The position numbers and the translations under genes were made by a program. 64,000 nucleotides of DNA from Pedobacter sp. ISL-64 (GTDB lineage Bacteria > Bacteroidota > Bacteroidia > Sphingobacteriales > Sphingobacteriaceae): the NCBI RefSeq assembly GCF_018613605.1, contig NZ_JAGGPU010000002.1, forward strand, positions 310,001 to 374,000. Reading direction: 5' to 3'. Shown one piece after another: positions 26,784-34,664 of the stretch. Position 1 is the first letter of the stretch, and every line of letters begins with the position of its first letter. The notes under the pieces were generated by a model that saw only the letters and a list, made by a program, of their open reading frames with translations, was not told the DNA's origin and made no database searches.

Positions 26784-26831
26784 AACTTGCGAAGTCTGGC
26801 CGGGCAGAGCCGGAGCTAGACTTCGCAAGTT
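26784..26831. repeat. AACTTGCGAAG inverted-repeat element, copy 1
   Basis: A perfect 14-bp inverted repeat (AACTTGCGAAGTCT / AGACTTCGCAAGTT) with a GC-rich 20-base loop. The second copy, in the same orientation, is at 27387-27435 on the other side of the GNAT gene. Confidence 0.85.
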
Positions 26832-26886
26832 TAGCAAAGACCTGCCCGTGGTTGTCAGATATTTCTATCTGACACTAATAAAAAAA

Positions 26887-27321
26887 TTAAGCCAGATCCA
26901 TTTCGAATACAATTTGCTGCTTATTTTGTTTAAAGCCAATATGCTCGTAAAATTTATGGCTTTCGATCCGTTTGGTATTACATCTTACCCTTAGTTTTTT
27001 TAGCTGATGCTTTTTTGCCCAAAGGTTTACGTGTTCAATTAACTGTTTTCCGATTTTTAGGTTGCGGTAAGTTTCATCTACAATTAACCCCCCAATTTCG
27101 ACAAATGGATCGGATTCTACTCTTAAGGTGTAAAAACCGTGGATCCAACCTACTACTTTGTCGTCGATTATAGCAACAAATGCACAGTTTGTGCTGCTGT
27201 TATTAATAATGAGATTGATCCTGGCTGATGTTTGCTTGATGTTACTCTCGTAACCCAGTTGTGTAGCAAGTTTGGCTACGCCCTCAGCATCTTTTTCTGA
27301 AATTTCTCTGATCTGGACCAT
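26887..27321 (-). CDS. GNAT-family N-acetyltransferase
   Basis: A 144-residue acetyltransferase with the GNAT fold. A strand-loop-helix acetyl-CoA site is seen in GGLIVDETYRNLKIGKQLIEHV (R/Q-x-x-G-x-G/A type). Preceding this is WIHGFYTLRVESDPFVEIG, and HKFYEHIGFKQNKQQIVFEMDL closes the domain. The substrate cannot be predicted. It is bracketed by two copies of the AACTTGCGAAG element. Confidence 0.9.
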   Translation of the reverse strand: MVQIREISEKDAEGVAKLATQLGYESNIKQTSARINLIINNSSTNCAFVAIIDDKVVGWIHGFYTLRVESDPFVEIGGLIVDETYRNLKIGKQLIEHVNLWAKKHQLKKLRVRCNTKRIESHKFYEHIGFKQNKQQIVFEMDLA

Positions 27322-27386
27322 TTACTGATGTTTGATAGGTATCTAAATTAAAGATTAAATTTTGTTTTTACACCCTGCGCTGACCT

Positions 27387-27435
27387 AACTTGCGAAGCCC
27401 GTCCGAGCTCTTGGCCTTGTGAGACTTCGCAAGTT
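27387..27435. repeat. AACTTGCGAAG inverted-repeat element, copy 2
   Basis: AACTTGCGAAG / CTTCGCAAGTT arms, with a loop different from that of the first copy. Arms are conserved while the loop is not, as expected for a repeat selected for its hairpin. Confidence 0.85.
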
Positions 27436-27820
27436 TAGAAAGAGCCAAAAGCCACTAAACTAAACAATCTAAACCCTATTGAAGCGGCAGCCTGAGCCCC
27501 TTTGGCGAAGCTACAGCGGAAAGAGGGGCTGCTTTTACCGATGAGCAGTAGCGTACCTTTTCATATCTATGCAGAAAACAACGCTATACCTTTAAAGGCT
27601 TAATTTTGATTTACAGTCAGATGGTAACATCTGACAGCACGGATGATTATTTTAACTGAAATAAATAAAACACCCCGTCCTGCGGACACCCCTCTGAAAG
27701 AGGGGATTGATATGTCGCAAAGTGAATGAGTAGTTACCTTACAAATGTTAAAGAAAAATCATAAGCGGGGCAACAGGCAACATTCCATCATTAAATCATT
27801 TTAACTTTCTAACTTAATAT
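27436..27820. other. Gene-free stretch upstream of cysS
   Basis: Contains a structured block at 27481-27535 (AGCGGCAGC, then CTACAGCGGAAAG, then GGGGCTGC). The AGCGGCAGC and CTACAGCG motifs recur in the same order at 46980-47015. A second small palindrome at 27693-27710 reads CCCCTCTGAAAGAGGGG. No coding frame is convincing. Confidence 0.55.
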
Positions 27821-27828
27821 TACATTTG
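27821..27828 (+). promoter_or_regulatory. cysS promoter, -7 box four bases from the start codon
   Basis: TACATTTG matches TAnnTTTG exactly and is followed by four bases and the ATG at 27833. No clear -33 TTG is visible. Confidence 0.6.
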
Positions 27829-27832
27829 CAAT

Positions 27833-29293
27833 ATGAATACTGGCTTACAGCTTTATAATACGCTTTCGCGCAAAAAAGAACTTTTTCAACCCTTAAATGC
27901 ACCCAGTGTTGGGATGTACGTTTGCGGCCCTACTGTTTATAGTGATGTGCACTTGGGTAATTGCCGCACATTTATTTCTTTCGATTTAATTTTCAGGTAC
28001 CTTAAATATGCTGGTTATAAGGTACGTTATGTACGTAATATTACCGATGCGGGTCACTTAGAGGGCGATAGAGACGAGGGTGATGATAAGTTTGCAAAAC
28101 GTGCAAAATTAGAGCAGCTTGAGCCAATGGAAATTGTGCAGAAGTACACTTTGGGTTTCCATGATGTATTGCGCATGTTTAATACTTTACCACCAAGTAT
28201 AGAGCCTACTGCTACTGGTCATATTATCGAACAGATCGAAATGATTAAGGTAATTATAGCCAACGGTTATGGTTATGAAGTTGATGGCAACGTATATTTT
28301 GATGTAGAAAAATATAGTAAAGAATATAATTATACGATTTTAACGAACCGCAATCTGGAAGATATGCTTAACAATACCCGCGAATTGGGTGGACAGGATG
28401 AGAAACGCGGAAGGTTGGATTTTGCCCTTTGGATAAAAGCGAAACCAGAAACCCTGATGCAATGGCAATCGCCATGGGGCATGGGTTTTCCGGGCTGGCA
28501 TATCGAATGTTCGGCCATGAGTGCTAAATATTTGGGTGCCGAATTTGATATTCATGGTGGTGGAATGGATTTAGCGGCGACGCACCATACCAATGAAATT
28601 GCACAATCTGAAGCTTGCAGCCATAAACAGCCTGCCCGCTATTGGATGCACACCAATATGCTTACAGTAAATGGCACGCGGATGTCTAAATCAGCCGGAA
28701 ATGGTTTTCTCCCTTTAGAGTTATTTACTGGCGATCACCCTTTATTGAAAAAAGGCTTTAGCCCGATGACGGTTAAATTTTTTATGTTGCAGGCACACTA
28801 TCGCAGTACATTAGATTTCTCGAATGATGCTTTGGATGCTTCAGAAAAAGGATTCCGTCGCTTAATGGCTGCCATTGGTTTGTTAGATAAATTAACGGTT
28901 TCTGAACAGAATGATTTCGATATCGATGCATTGAAAGAAAAATGCATCCATGCGATGAATGACGATTTTAACAGTCCGATCCTGATTGCCGAACTATTTG
29001 AAGCGGTAAGGATTATCAATACCGTTTACGATGGTAAGGGAAAAATCTCTGCAGAAGCTTTAGAAAAGTTAAAGCAACTGGTTAGCGATTTTGTATTCGA
29101 TATTTTAGGACTGAAAGATGAGGATGCTGGAGGTAACGACTTAAATGGCGTTTTGGATATGGTGATTAACTTAAGGACTGAGGCAAAAGCTAATAAAGAT
29201 TATGCCACTTCTGACCGTATCCGTATTGGCTTACAGGAATTGGGGATCCAGCTTAAAGATGGCAAAGAAGGAACGACTTGGAGTAAGACTTAG
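27833..29293 (+). CDS. cysS: Cysteinyl-tRNA synthetase
   Basis: A 486-residue class I synthetase. The zinc Cys and HIGH-equivalent are in [18 protein letters not shown]. Further zinc ligands lie in [10 protein letters not shown] and [12 protein letters not shown]. The KMSKS-equivalent is RMSKSAGN near residue 285. A DALR anticodon-binding domain is seen around 345-410, and the C-terminal [16 protein letters not shown] segment is typical. It charges tRNA-Cys in the cytoplasm. It appears monocistronic with a leaderless promoter. Confidence 0.98.
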   Translation: MNTGLQLYNTLSRKKELFQPLNAPSVGMYVCGPTVYSDVHLGNCRTFISFDLIFRYLKYAGYKVRYVRNITDAGHLEGDRDEGDDKFAKRAKLEQLEPMEIVQKYTLGFHDVLRMFNTLPPSIEPTATGHIIEQIEMIKVIIANGYGYEVDGNVYFDVEKYSKEYNYTILTNRNLEDMLNNTRELGGQDEKRGRLDFALWIKAKPETLMQWQSPWGMGFPGWHIECSAMSAKYLGAEFDIHGGGMDLAATHHTNEIAQSEACSHKQPARYWMHTNMLTVNGTRMSKSAGNGFLPLELFTGDHPLLKKGFSPMTVKFFMLQAHYRSTLDFSNDALDASEKGFRRLMAAIGLLDKLTVSEQNDFDIDALKEKCIHAMNDDFNSPILIAELFEAVRIINTVYDGKGKISAEALEKLKQLVSDFVFDILGLKDEDAGGNDLNGVLDMVINLRTEAKANKDYATSDRIRIGLQELGIQLKDGKEGTTWSKT

Positions 29294-29312
29294 TTGTCTT
29301 TATCGAGAAATC

Positions 29313-29344
29313 AAGTCCCCCTTTGAAGGGGGCAGGGGGATGAA
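29313..29344 (+). repeat. CCCCCTTTGAAGGGGG repeat, left of the DUF559 gene
   Basis: A perfect palindrome CCCCCTTTGAAGGGGG is followed by CAGGGGGATGAA. An almost identical direct copy lies at 29874-29903 and an inverted copy at 29794-29823. Confidence 0.85.
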
Positions 29345-29383
29345 CAAATAATACCAGCGATGAAATAATAGATGTTTTAACCG

Positions 29384-29773
29384 ATGGATAACAACCACTA
29401 TAATTCTAAATTAAAATTTTTTGCTAGAGGCCATCGAAATGATAGTACAAAAGCAGAGATAAGAATGTGGTGTGAATTGTTGAGGAATAAAAAAATGCTG
29501 GGATATTCTTTCTTAAGACAGCGACCGATCGCGAATTATATTGCGGATTTTTTCTCAAAGGATTTAAAGTTGGTTATCGAGGTTGATGGCCTTAGTCATG
29601 AGTGGGAGGGACAATTTGAAAAAGACAAAGCACGCGAAGATATTTTAAAAGTATTGGGTTTTCATGTTCTGAGGTTTAGCGATGATGAGGTAATGACCGA
29701 TATCGAGAATGTAGATAGGACAATTCAACATTTCATAGCAGAGTGGGAGAAAGATCATCCGAGATCCTGTTGA
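29384..29773 (+). CDS. DUF559 (Vsr/restriction-endonuclease fold) nuclease
   Basis: A 129-residue single-domain DUF559 protein. The family motifs are intact: STKAEIRMWCELLRNKKMLG, the catalytic-core strand IADFFSKDLKLVIEVDGLSHEW (Asp, then E-x-D), and HVLRFSDDEVMTDIENV. The fold is that of the PD-(D/E)xK/Vsr nucleases, but no natural substrate is established for DUF559. It lacks a promoter box of the common type. Palindromic repeats of one family flank it on both sides, which suggests a repeat-associated or mobile role. Confidence 0.88.
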   Translation: MDNNHYNSKLKFFARGHRNDSTKAEIRMWCELLRNKKMLGYSFLRQRPIANYIADFFSKDLKLVIEVDGLSHEWEGQFEKDKAREDILKVLGFHVLRFSDDEVMTDIENVDRTIQHFIAEWEKDHPRSC

Positions 29774-29793
29774 AGAAACAAGTTTTCCCCAGG

Positions 29794-29823
29794 TCATCCC
29801 CTGCCCCTTCGGAAGGGGGATGA
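29794..29823 (-). repeat. CCCCCTTTGAAGGGGG family repeat, inverted copy right of the DUF559 gene
   Basis: TCATCCCCTGCCCCTTCGG followed by AAGGGGGATGA. It is the reverse complement type of the 29313 copy, with a few changes. Confidence 0.8.
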
Positions 29824-29873
29824 ATTAATCGTGGAAAATAAATCCTATGCATTTTGAATTTATCAAGGAGTCT

Positions 29874-29903
29874 GTCCCCCTTTGAAGGGGGCAGGGGGAT
29901 GAA
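29874..29903 (+). repeat. CCCCCTTTGAAGGGGG family repeat, direct copy
   Basis: GTCCCCCTTTGAAGGGGG then CAGGGGGATGAA. Identical to the 29313 copy over nearly its whole length. Confidence 0.85.
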
Positions 29904-29963
29904 GATGAACGACTAAATCCAACACATTACACTACTTTAAACAATTTTCCGTTACATTAAACA

Positions 29964-30944
29964 ATGAATAAAAAACTTTTAATACTGCCTTTATTCGCTT
30001 TAATTGCACTTCAGGCTTGTCGGAATAAAACAAACCAAAATGCTGATGAAAATGGGGAAAAGGCACTGCCTTTAGTTTCTCCGGATTTTAATGCTGATAG
30101 TGCTTATGCCTATACCAAGGCTCAGGTAGATTTTGGACCACGGATTCCTGGAACAGCAGCGCACCAAAAATGTGTCGATTATTTAGTAGCTAAACTCAAA
30201 TCGTTCGGTGTCGATGTAGCTGTTCAGGGCGAGAAAACACAAACTTATGATGGGAAAAGCTTTCAGCTGAAAAATATTGCTGCGGCTTTTAATCCGGATA
30301 AAACGAACAGGGTTTTAATTACGGCACACTGGGATGCCCGGGCGTTTTCTGATCAGGATACCGACCCTGCAAATCATGCGAAACCTTTTGATGCGGCAAA
30401 TGATGGTGCGAGTGGGGTGGCGGTAATTTTGGAAATGGCACGTCAGATTCAACAGAAACAGCCAGAAGTTGGAGTCGATTTTGTATTGTGGGATTTAGAA
30501 GATTATGGCAAGGCCAATGATGAAACACCCGATGAAACTACATGGTGTTTAGGCTCTCAATACTGGGCTAAAAAAGCAATCACGACAGGATATAAAGCTT
30601 TGTACGGCATTAATCTTGATATGGTTGGTGGCGGTAGCGCGCAGTTTACACAGGATGAAATCTCCCGTCAGGCTGCTCCAAACGTAGTAAACAAGGTTTG
30701 GGAAATTGGTAATGAAATTGGTTATGCTTCTTACTTTACGAAAATTCCGAGCGGAAAATTGGTTGATGATCATTTTTGGATGAACAAAGCAGGTGTTCCT
30801 TCTATCGATATTATCCATTACAACGATAACAGTGGTTTTTATATCAATTGGCACACGCAATTGGATAACTTGGCCAATATTGATAAAAATACATTGAAGG
30901 CCGCAGGGCAAACTGTTTTAGAAACCATTTATAGAGAAAAATAA
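29964..30944 (+). CDS. M28-family lipoprotein (glutaminyl cyclase / aminopeptidase type)
   Basis: A 326-residue lipoprotein (lipobox ALQAC, lipid Cys 19). The M28 zinc-site motifs are LITAHWDARAF, FDAANDGASGVAVILEMA, VLWDLEDYG, NLDMVGGG and IDIIHYNDNSGFY. The HWDAR sequence and total length resemble bacterial glutaminyl-peptide cyclotransferases, which form N-terminal pyroglutamate. Aminopeptidase activity is the alternative. It should act in the periplasm, attached to a membrane. Confidence 0.9.
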   Translation: MNKKLLILPLFALIALQACRNKTNQNADENGEKALPLVSPDFNADSAYAYTKAQVDFGPRIPGTAAHQKCVDYLVAKLKSFGVDVAVQGEKTQTYDGKSFQLKNIAAAFNPDKTNRVLITAHWDARAFSDQDTDPANHAKPFDAANDGASGVAVILEMARQIQQKQPEVGVDFVLWDLEDYGKANDETPDETTWCLGSQYWAKKAITTGYKALYGINLDMVGGGSAQFTQDEISRQAAPNVVNKVWEIGNEIGYASYFTKIPSGKLVDDHFWMNKAGVPSIDIIHYNDNSGFYINWHTQLDNLANIDKNTLKAAGQTVLETIYREK

Positions 30945-31033
30945 GTAGCCTTAATGTGTAATTGTTAATTACTTTTAAGGCCATACATTAAAGAAAATTT
31001 TATATTCGCCAAACAATATTATCTTAATTAATA

Positions 31034-31891
31034 ATGAAACAATTATTTTCAACTGCAATAGCTTCGCTTTTAGCCCTAGGTGCTTTTGCCCAAAAAAGCG
31101 ACGGAACAACCAAATCTTTAGTAAATGCTGAGAAGGATTTTGCTAAGTCAATTGCCAAAAATGGAGATAAAGAAGCTTTTATAGACTATTCATCAACGAG
31201 CACTTTAGTGTTCAGACCAAATCCGGTTAATGCCAAAACTTTTTATGCGGGTAAAGCAAATGCTGAAAACGATGTGACCTGGACCCCAAACCTGGCGAAA
31301 GTATCGCGTAGTGGCGATTTAGGTTTCACTACTGGCCCATATGAAGTTGGTACTTCGGAGAAAAAATACGGGCAATACTTATCGATCTGGAAACCAGAAA
31401 ATGGCAGATGGAAATTGGCTATTGATTTAGGAACGGAAAGCAATAAACCTTTGGCCAAAGTTACGCCACAGTTTATTGAACCTAAAGATCATGTTGCACC
31501 AAAGTTCTTAAACGAAAAAGAAATTAAGGCTGGGAAAGAAATTATCTTAACCACCGAGAAAACTTTAAATACTTTGTTAAAAACGCATGGAATTGCGGCA
31601 TTTGGAGGTTTTTTAACCAGCGATGCACGTTTGCTTTTCCCAGGTAACGAAGCCATTGACGGAAAAGGGAAAATTATTGCTTTTTACAACGGAATGATTA
31701 GCAAAATTAACTTGAAAACAACAGGTGTAGATAAAGCAATCGGTAGCGATTTGGCTTATACCTATGGTGTGGCTACTATTGATTACAAGGCCGATTTACG
31801 CGAAAGTTTTAATTATGTTTTCGTTTATGAAAAGGGAGCTGACGCAAGCTGGAACTTAATTGTACAGGCATTTGTACCAGCAGAAAGATAA
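31034..31891 (+). CDS. Secreted SnoaL/DUF4440-like protein
   Basis: A 285-residue protein with signal peptide MKQLFSTAIASLLALGAFAQ. Two NTF2-like (SnoaL/DUF4440) modules follow. The first covers about 25-135 (LVNAEKDFAKSIAKNGDKEAFIDY, SIWKPENGRWKLAIDLGTE). The second covers about 160-285 (GIAAFGGFLTSDARLLFPGNEAIDGKGKIIAF-type region, DASWNLIVQAFVP). Such cone folds bind small hydrophobic ligands or act as enzymes. No catalytic residues can be assigned. Confidence 0.82.
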   Translation: MKQLFSTAIASLLALGAFAQKSDGTTKSLVNAEKDFAKSIAKNGDKEAFIDYSSTSTLVFRPNPVNAKTFYAGKANAENDVTWTPNLAKVSRSGDLGFTTGPYEVGTSEKKYGQYLSIWKPENGRWKLAIDLGTESNKPLAKVTPQFIEPKDHVAPKFLNEKEIKAGKEIILTTEKTLNTLLKTHGIAAFGGFLTSDARLLFPGNEAIDGKGKIIAFYNGMISKINLKTTGVDKAIGSDLAYTYGVATIDYKADLRESFNYVFVYEKGADASWNLIVQAFVPAER

Positions 31892-31907
31892 ATAACAGAT
31901 GTGAATT

Positions 31908-31942
31908 AAAGAGGGCTATCCATAAAAAGAAGCCCTTTTTTT
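31908..31942 (+). terminator. Terminator after the SnoaL-like gene
   Basis: AGAGGGCT faces AGCCCTTT, followed by a T-run. Confidence 0.65.
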
Positions 31943-32005
31943 ATTTCTATAATTTTGTCTTTACCCGCAGTTAGGTTGGCTCAATGCTTATACTGCGGTA
32001 GAACT

Positions 32006-32046
32006 TTGACAACTTTCCTTTTCAAGTTGTTTATTAAAGTTGTCAA
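32006..32046. promoter_or_regulatory. 11-bp perfect inverted repeat upstream of the GDPD-like gene
   Basis: TTGACAACTTT (32006-32016) and AAAGTTGTCAA (32036-32046) are perfect inverted copies separated by 19 bases. They lie 38 bases before the ATG at 32084. Spacing of arm centres is about three helical turns, compatible with a dimeric repressor site or a leader hairpin. Confidence 0.5.
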
Positions 32047-32083
32047 CGCACAAATAAAACTACCCATTTTACGTTTAAAATTC

Positions 32084-32968
32084 ATGCATAAAAAATTACT
32101 TTTACTCTCCACGCTCATTTTACTTTTCTTAAATGTTTCTGCCCAAAAGAAGAAATTCGATGTACAGGGTAAAGCCGGTGCACGTGGTATTATGCCCGAA
32201 AATACCATTGAAGGAATGTTAAAAGCGATCGATTTAGGCGTTACTACCTTAGAAATGGATGCCGTGATTTCGAAAGATAAACAAGTGGTGCTTTCGCAAG
32301 AACCCTATTTCAATAACGAGATTTCTTTGCTGCCCAACGGAAAGCCGATTACGCTGAAAGACCAAAAGAATTATAACATCTACAAGATGGATTATGAGGA
32401 AATTAAAAAGTTTGATGTAGGCAGCAAAGTCCATAACCGCTTTCCCGGGCAGATGAAGTTTAAAGCTTACAAACCGCTGCTTTCTGAAACAATAGATGCG
32501 GTTGAGGCTTATGTTAAAGCACACAAGCTTGCCAAACCTGTATATAGCATCGAAACGAAAACGATTAAAAAAGGCGATAACGAATTTCATCCGGAACCTG
32601 CAGAATTTGTAGAACTCATTATGGATGTAATTAATTCGAAAAAACTCGCCAAAAGAGTCATTATCGAATCATTTGATATGCGTACGCTGCAATACCTGCA
32701 CGAGAAATATCCAAAAATACAAACCTCATTATTGATTGATGAAAAGGAGCCTTTTGAAGATTATATTGAGAAATTAGGTTTTAAACCGACTATTTATAGC
32801 CCTTACTCGGTTTTGGTCGGTAAGGGTTTGGTAGACCGCTGCCACGAAATGGGTATTAAAATTATCCCTTGGACGGTGAATACGGCAAAGGAAGTAAATT
32901 ATTTTATGAGCCTTGGGGTAGACGGCATCATTACCGATTTTCCAAACATTATGGGGCAACTTAAATAG
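32084..32968 (+). CDS. GDPD-fold protein with substituted active site
   Basis: A 294-residue secreted protein (signal peptide MHKKLLLLSTLILLFLNVSAQ) with the glycerophosphodiester phosphodiesterase barrel. MPENTIEGMLKAIDLGVTTLEMD and IPWTVNTAKEVNYFMSLGVDGIITDFP are clear. The catalytic HR of the first motif is Lys30-Ala31 (QGKAGARG). The second motif, normally SHDPYFN, reads SQEPYFN with Gln72-Glu73. The Glu57/Asp59 metal residues remain. Both general acid/base His residues are therefore lost, which predicts a pseudoenzyme, possibly a lipid- or glycerophosphodiester-binding protein. I start at 32084, where the signal peptide begins. Confidence 0.88.
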   Translation: MHKKLLLLSTLILLFLNVSAQKKKFDVQGKAGARGIMPENTIEGMLKAIDLGVTTLEMDAVISKDKQVVLSQEPYFNNEISLLPNGKPITLKDQKNYNIYKMDYEEIKKFDVGSKVHNRFPGQMKFKAYKPLLSETIDAVEAYVKAHKLAKPVYSIETKTIKKGDNEFHPEPAEFVELIMDVINSKKLAKRVIIESFDMRTLQYLHEKYPKIQTSLLIDEKEPFEDYIEKLGFKPTIYSPYSVLVGKGLVDRCHEMGIKIIPWTVNTAKEVNYFMSLGVDGIITDFPNIMGQLK

Positions 32969-32987
32969 TAAGAAATAAAGGAGTACA

Positions 32988-33025
32988 AAAAAAGCGTTCA
33001 GATTTTAAATCCAAACGCTTTTTTT
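32988..33025. terminator. Bidirectional hairpin terminator
   Basis: AAAAAAAGCGTT faces AACGCTTTTTTTT between the convergent GDPD-like and His-rich peptide genes. It has A/T tracts on both sides, so it can serve both strands. Confidence 0.8.
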
Positions 33026-33049
33026 TTATGCTTTTATAACTGGAAAATC

Positions 33050-33238
33050 CTAGTGGTGTGCTTCTGGTTTTTCGTGCGCTGCTTCAGTTTTTTCATGATG
33101 AGCAGGTGCTTCTTCGTGGTTAAAGATTGGTCTGGTGAAATAAACTACCAATAATAAAACCAGAATCCATGCCGTTAATGGTAAAGCCCAAATGCCTTTT
33201 GTTTGCTGAACCGGTGCGTGTGAATCGTGAGCTGACAT
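33050..33238 (-). CDS. Small membrane protein with His/Glu-rich tail
   Basis: A 62-residue protein with one membrane segment at about 17-37 (WALPLTAWILVLLLVVYFT). The tail is unusually rich in His, Glu and Ala (EEAPAHHEKTEAAHEKPEAHH), with eight His in the last 22 residues. It may bind metal or be a small subunit of a membrane complex, perhaps respiratory; that is a guess. A TATCTTTA box resembling the -7 consensus lies about 45 bases upstream. Confidence 0.75.
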   Translation of the reverse strand: MSAHDSHAPVQQTKGIWALPLTAWILVLLLVVYFTRPIFNHEEAPAHHEKTEAAHEKPEAHH

Positions 33239-33351
33239 ATCGAATATTTTTGATTTAAAGATTTATGCTTTGTAATTGTGCGGTAAAGATAGTAACAAAA
33301 TTAAAATAACAAGGGCAATTCGGCGAATTGTATTTTAAGATAATCCATCTA

Positions 33352-33392
33352 ATTTACAAGGATAAAAGGCAATGCCTTTTATCCTTGTAAAT
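33352..33392. repeat. Perfect 20-bp inverted repeat at the end of the TPR gene
   Basis: ATTTACAAGGATAAAAGGCA and its exact reverse complement are separated by one base. The right arm contains the last codons and stop of the TPR gene. It is probably a transcription terminator or mRNA 3' stabilising hairpin; no long T-run follows. Confidence 0.85.
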
Positions 33393-33900
33393 CGTAAATC
33401 ATTGCTTTTGTGCTGTTCATTTTACTTTTAATACGGTTTTGGTGTTCCTGTAAAGTGCTTTGCTCATCCTGAACGGCATTAAACAGTTCTGCTTTTTTGA
33501 AATAATTTGCTGCTTCTGCAAAATCTTGTTGTTGCTCGGCATGTAGGCCCAAACATTCGTAAATGTGTGCTTCGCAAACACCAGGTACAAGTAAAGCCTT
33601 TTCTGCAACCTGTTTCACCAATTTGTGCATTTTAAGCGTAATAACAAGTTCCAGATAGGGTTTATAAACCTCTGGGAAATCGGCATCTAGCTCAATGCAG
33701 CGTTTGTAATAATAACCTGCAGTTTTATAATCTTTAAAATGATTCTCATAAATATCGCCCAACTGAAAATAAGCTCTTGCATAATCAGGGTCGAAAACAA
33801 TAATTTCATTAAAATACTGAAGCGCCTTAGGTAATTCGCCCCAGTGCAGTTCTTCAATGGCCTGTAGATACTTTTCTTCTACAGTGGTATAAATGTCCAT
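33379..33900 (-). CDS. Tetratricopeptide-repeat protein
   Basis: A 173-residue helical protein with about three TPR units: ALQYFNEIIVFDPDYARAYFQLGDIYENH, TAGYYYKRCIELDADFPEVYKPYLEL and EAHIYECLGLHAEQQQDFAEAANYFKKAE in sequence. No signal peptide, so a cytoplasmic protein-binding scaffold. Partner unknown. A perfect 20-bp hairpin covers its stop codon. The 260 bases upstream hold no gene or clear promoter box. Confidence 0.85.
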   Translation of the reverse strand: MDIYTTVEEKYLQAIEELHWGELPKALQYFNEIIVFDPDYARAYFQLGDIYENHFKDYKTAGYYYKRCIELDADFPEVYKPYLELVITLKMHKLVKQVAEKALLVPGVCEAHIYECLGLHAEQQQDFAEAANYFKKAELFNAVQDEQSTLQEHQNRIKSKMNSTKAMIYDLQG

Positions 33901-34160
33901 AACGGATATAATTAATTTTGATAAGCGGTTAAATGCTTAGCAAATGCGTAATAAATTGATTTTTAAATGTGGGTTTTGTTTGTTGAAACTTAAAACCGCG
34001 TTAAGGGTTGGAAAGGAAATTTAAGTCAATACCCAAGCCCTTTATGCCACAAGACGGGCTAAAGCTTAATTGTTGGATATGTAGTTGACGTAGCATTTCT
34101 GTAAATTTTGATGCAAAGATATTTATTTTCAGTGAATTGCAAATTTTAAAATAAAATTTT

Positions 34161-34664
34161 CTAATGGATTACGTGTGCGAGATAAATAATGCAATAACTC
34201 AGTAAACAAAATGCACTATTATAATTTAACGAATGGAACAGATTTTTTAAACATTGCTGTGTATCGATAATTTTAGCCGCTATAAACCAAAAAAACAAGG
34301 AGATGCCAATATCGAAAAAGTCGAAACGGCCATTGGTGATATGGAATAATTGAAATAATTCGAGTGCTATAACGAATAAAAGTGGAATGAAAACACAATT
34401 GATGCGTTTTTTGAAAAGATCAAAATAAAATTCTTTTGAGGTTAAGGTGATGCAGAAAACCCATAAACCCTCAGGAAGTGAATAGATCAGGTATTCGTTT
34501 AGTGGCAAGCTTGCTGTGACAGCCTGTTTCAAGCTTTGGTAGGTTTTGAAAGAGATCAACTGAATGATAATCTGATTCACCATGGTTTTATCAGTCCTGT
34601 AAAATACATATATGAACAGGCTAATTATCAAGGAAAAGAAAATGTACCAATAGTGCTTTTTCAA
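34161..34664 (-). CDS. VanZ-like membrane protein
   Basis: A 167-residue membrane protein with four to five hydrophobic segments. FVIALELFQLFHITNGRFDFFDIGISLFFWFIA resembles the VanZ signature (E-x-x-Q, then R-x-x-D-x-x-D). That motif is shared by teicoplanin-resistance VanZ and many unrelated small membrane proteins. It overlaps the upstream methyltransferase gene by 4 bases, so the pair is translationally coupled. Function unknown. Confidence 0.75.
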   Translation of the reverse strand: MKKHYWYIFFSLIISLFIYVFYRTDKTMVNQIIIQLISFKTYQSLKQAVTASLPLNEYLIYSLPEGLWVFCITLTSKEFYFDLFKKRINCVFIPLLFVIALELFQLFHITNGRFDFFDIGISLFFWFIAAKIIDTQQCLKNLFHSLNYNSAFCLLSYCIIYLAHVIH

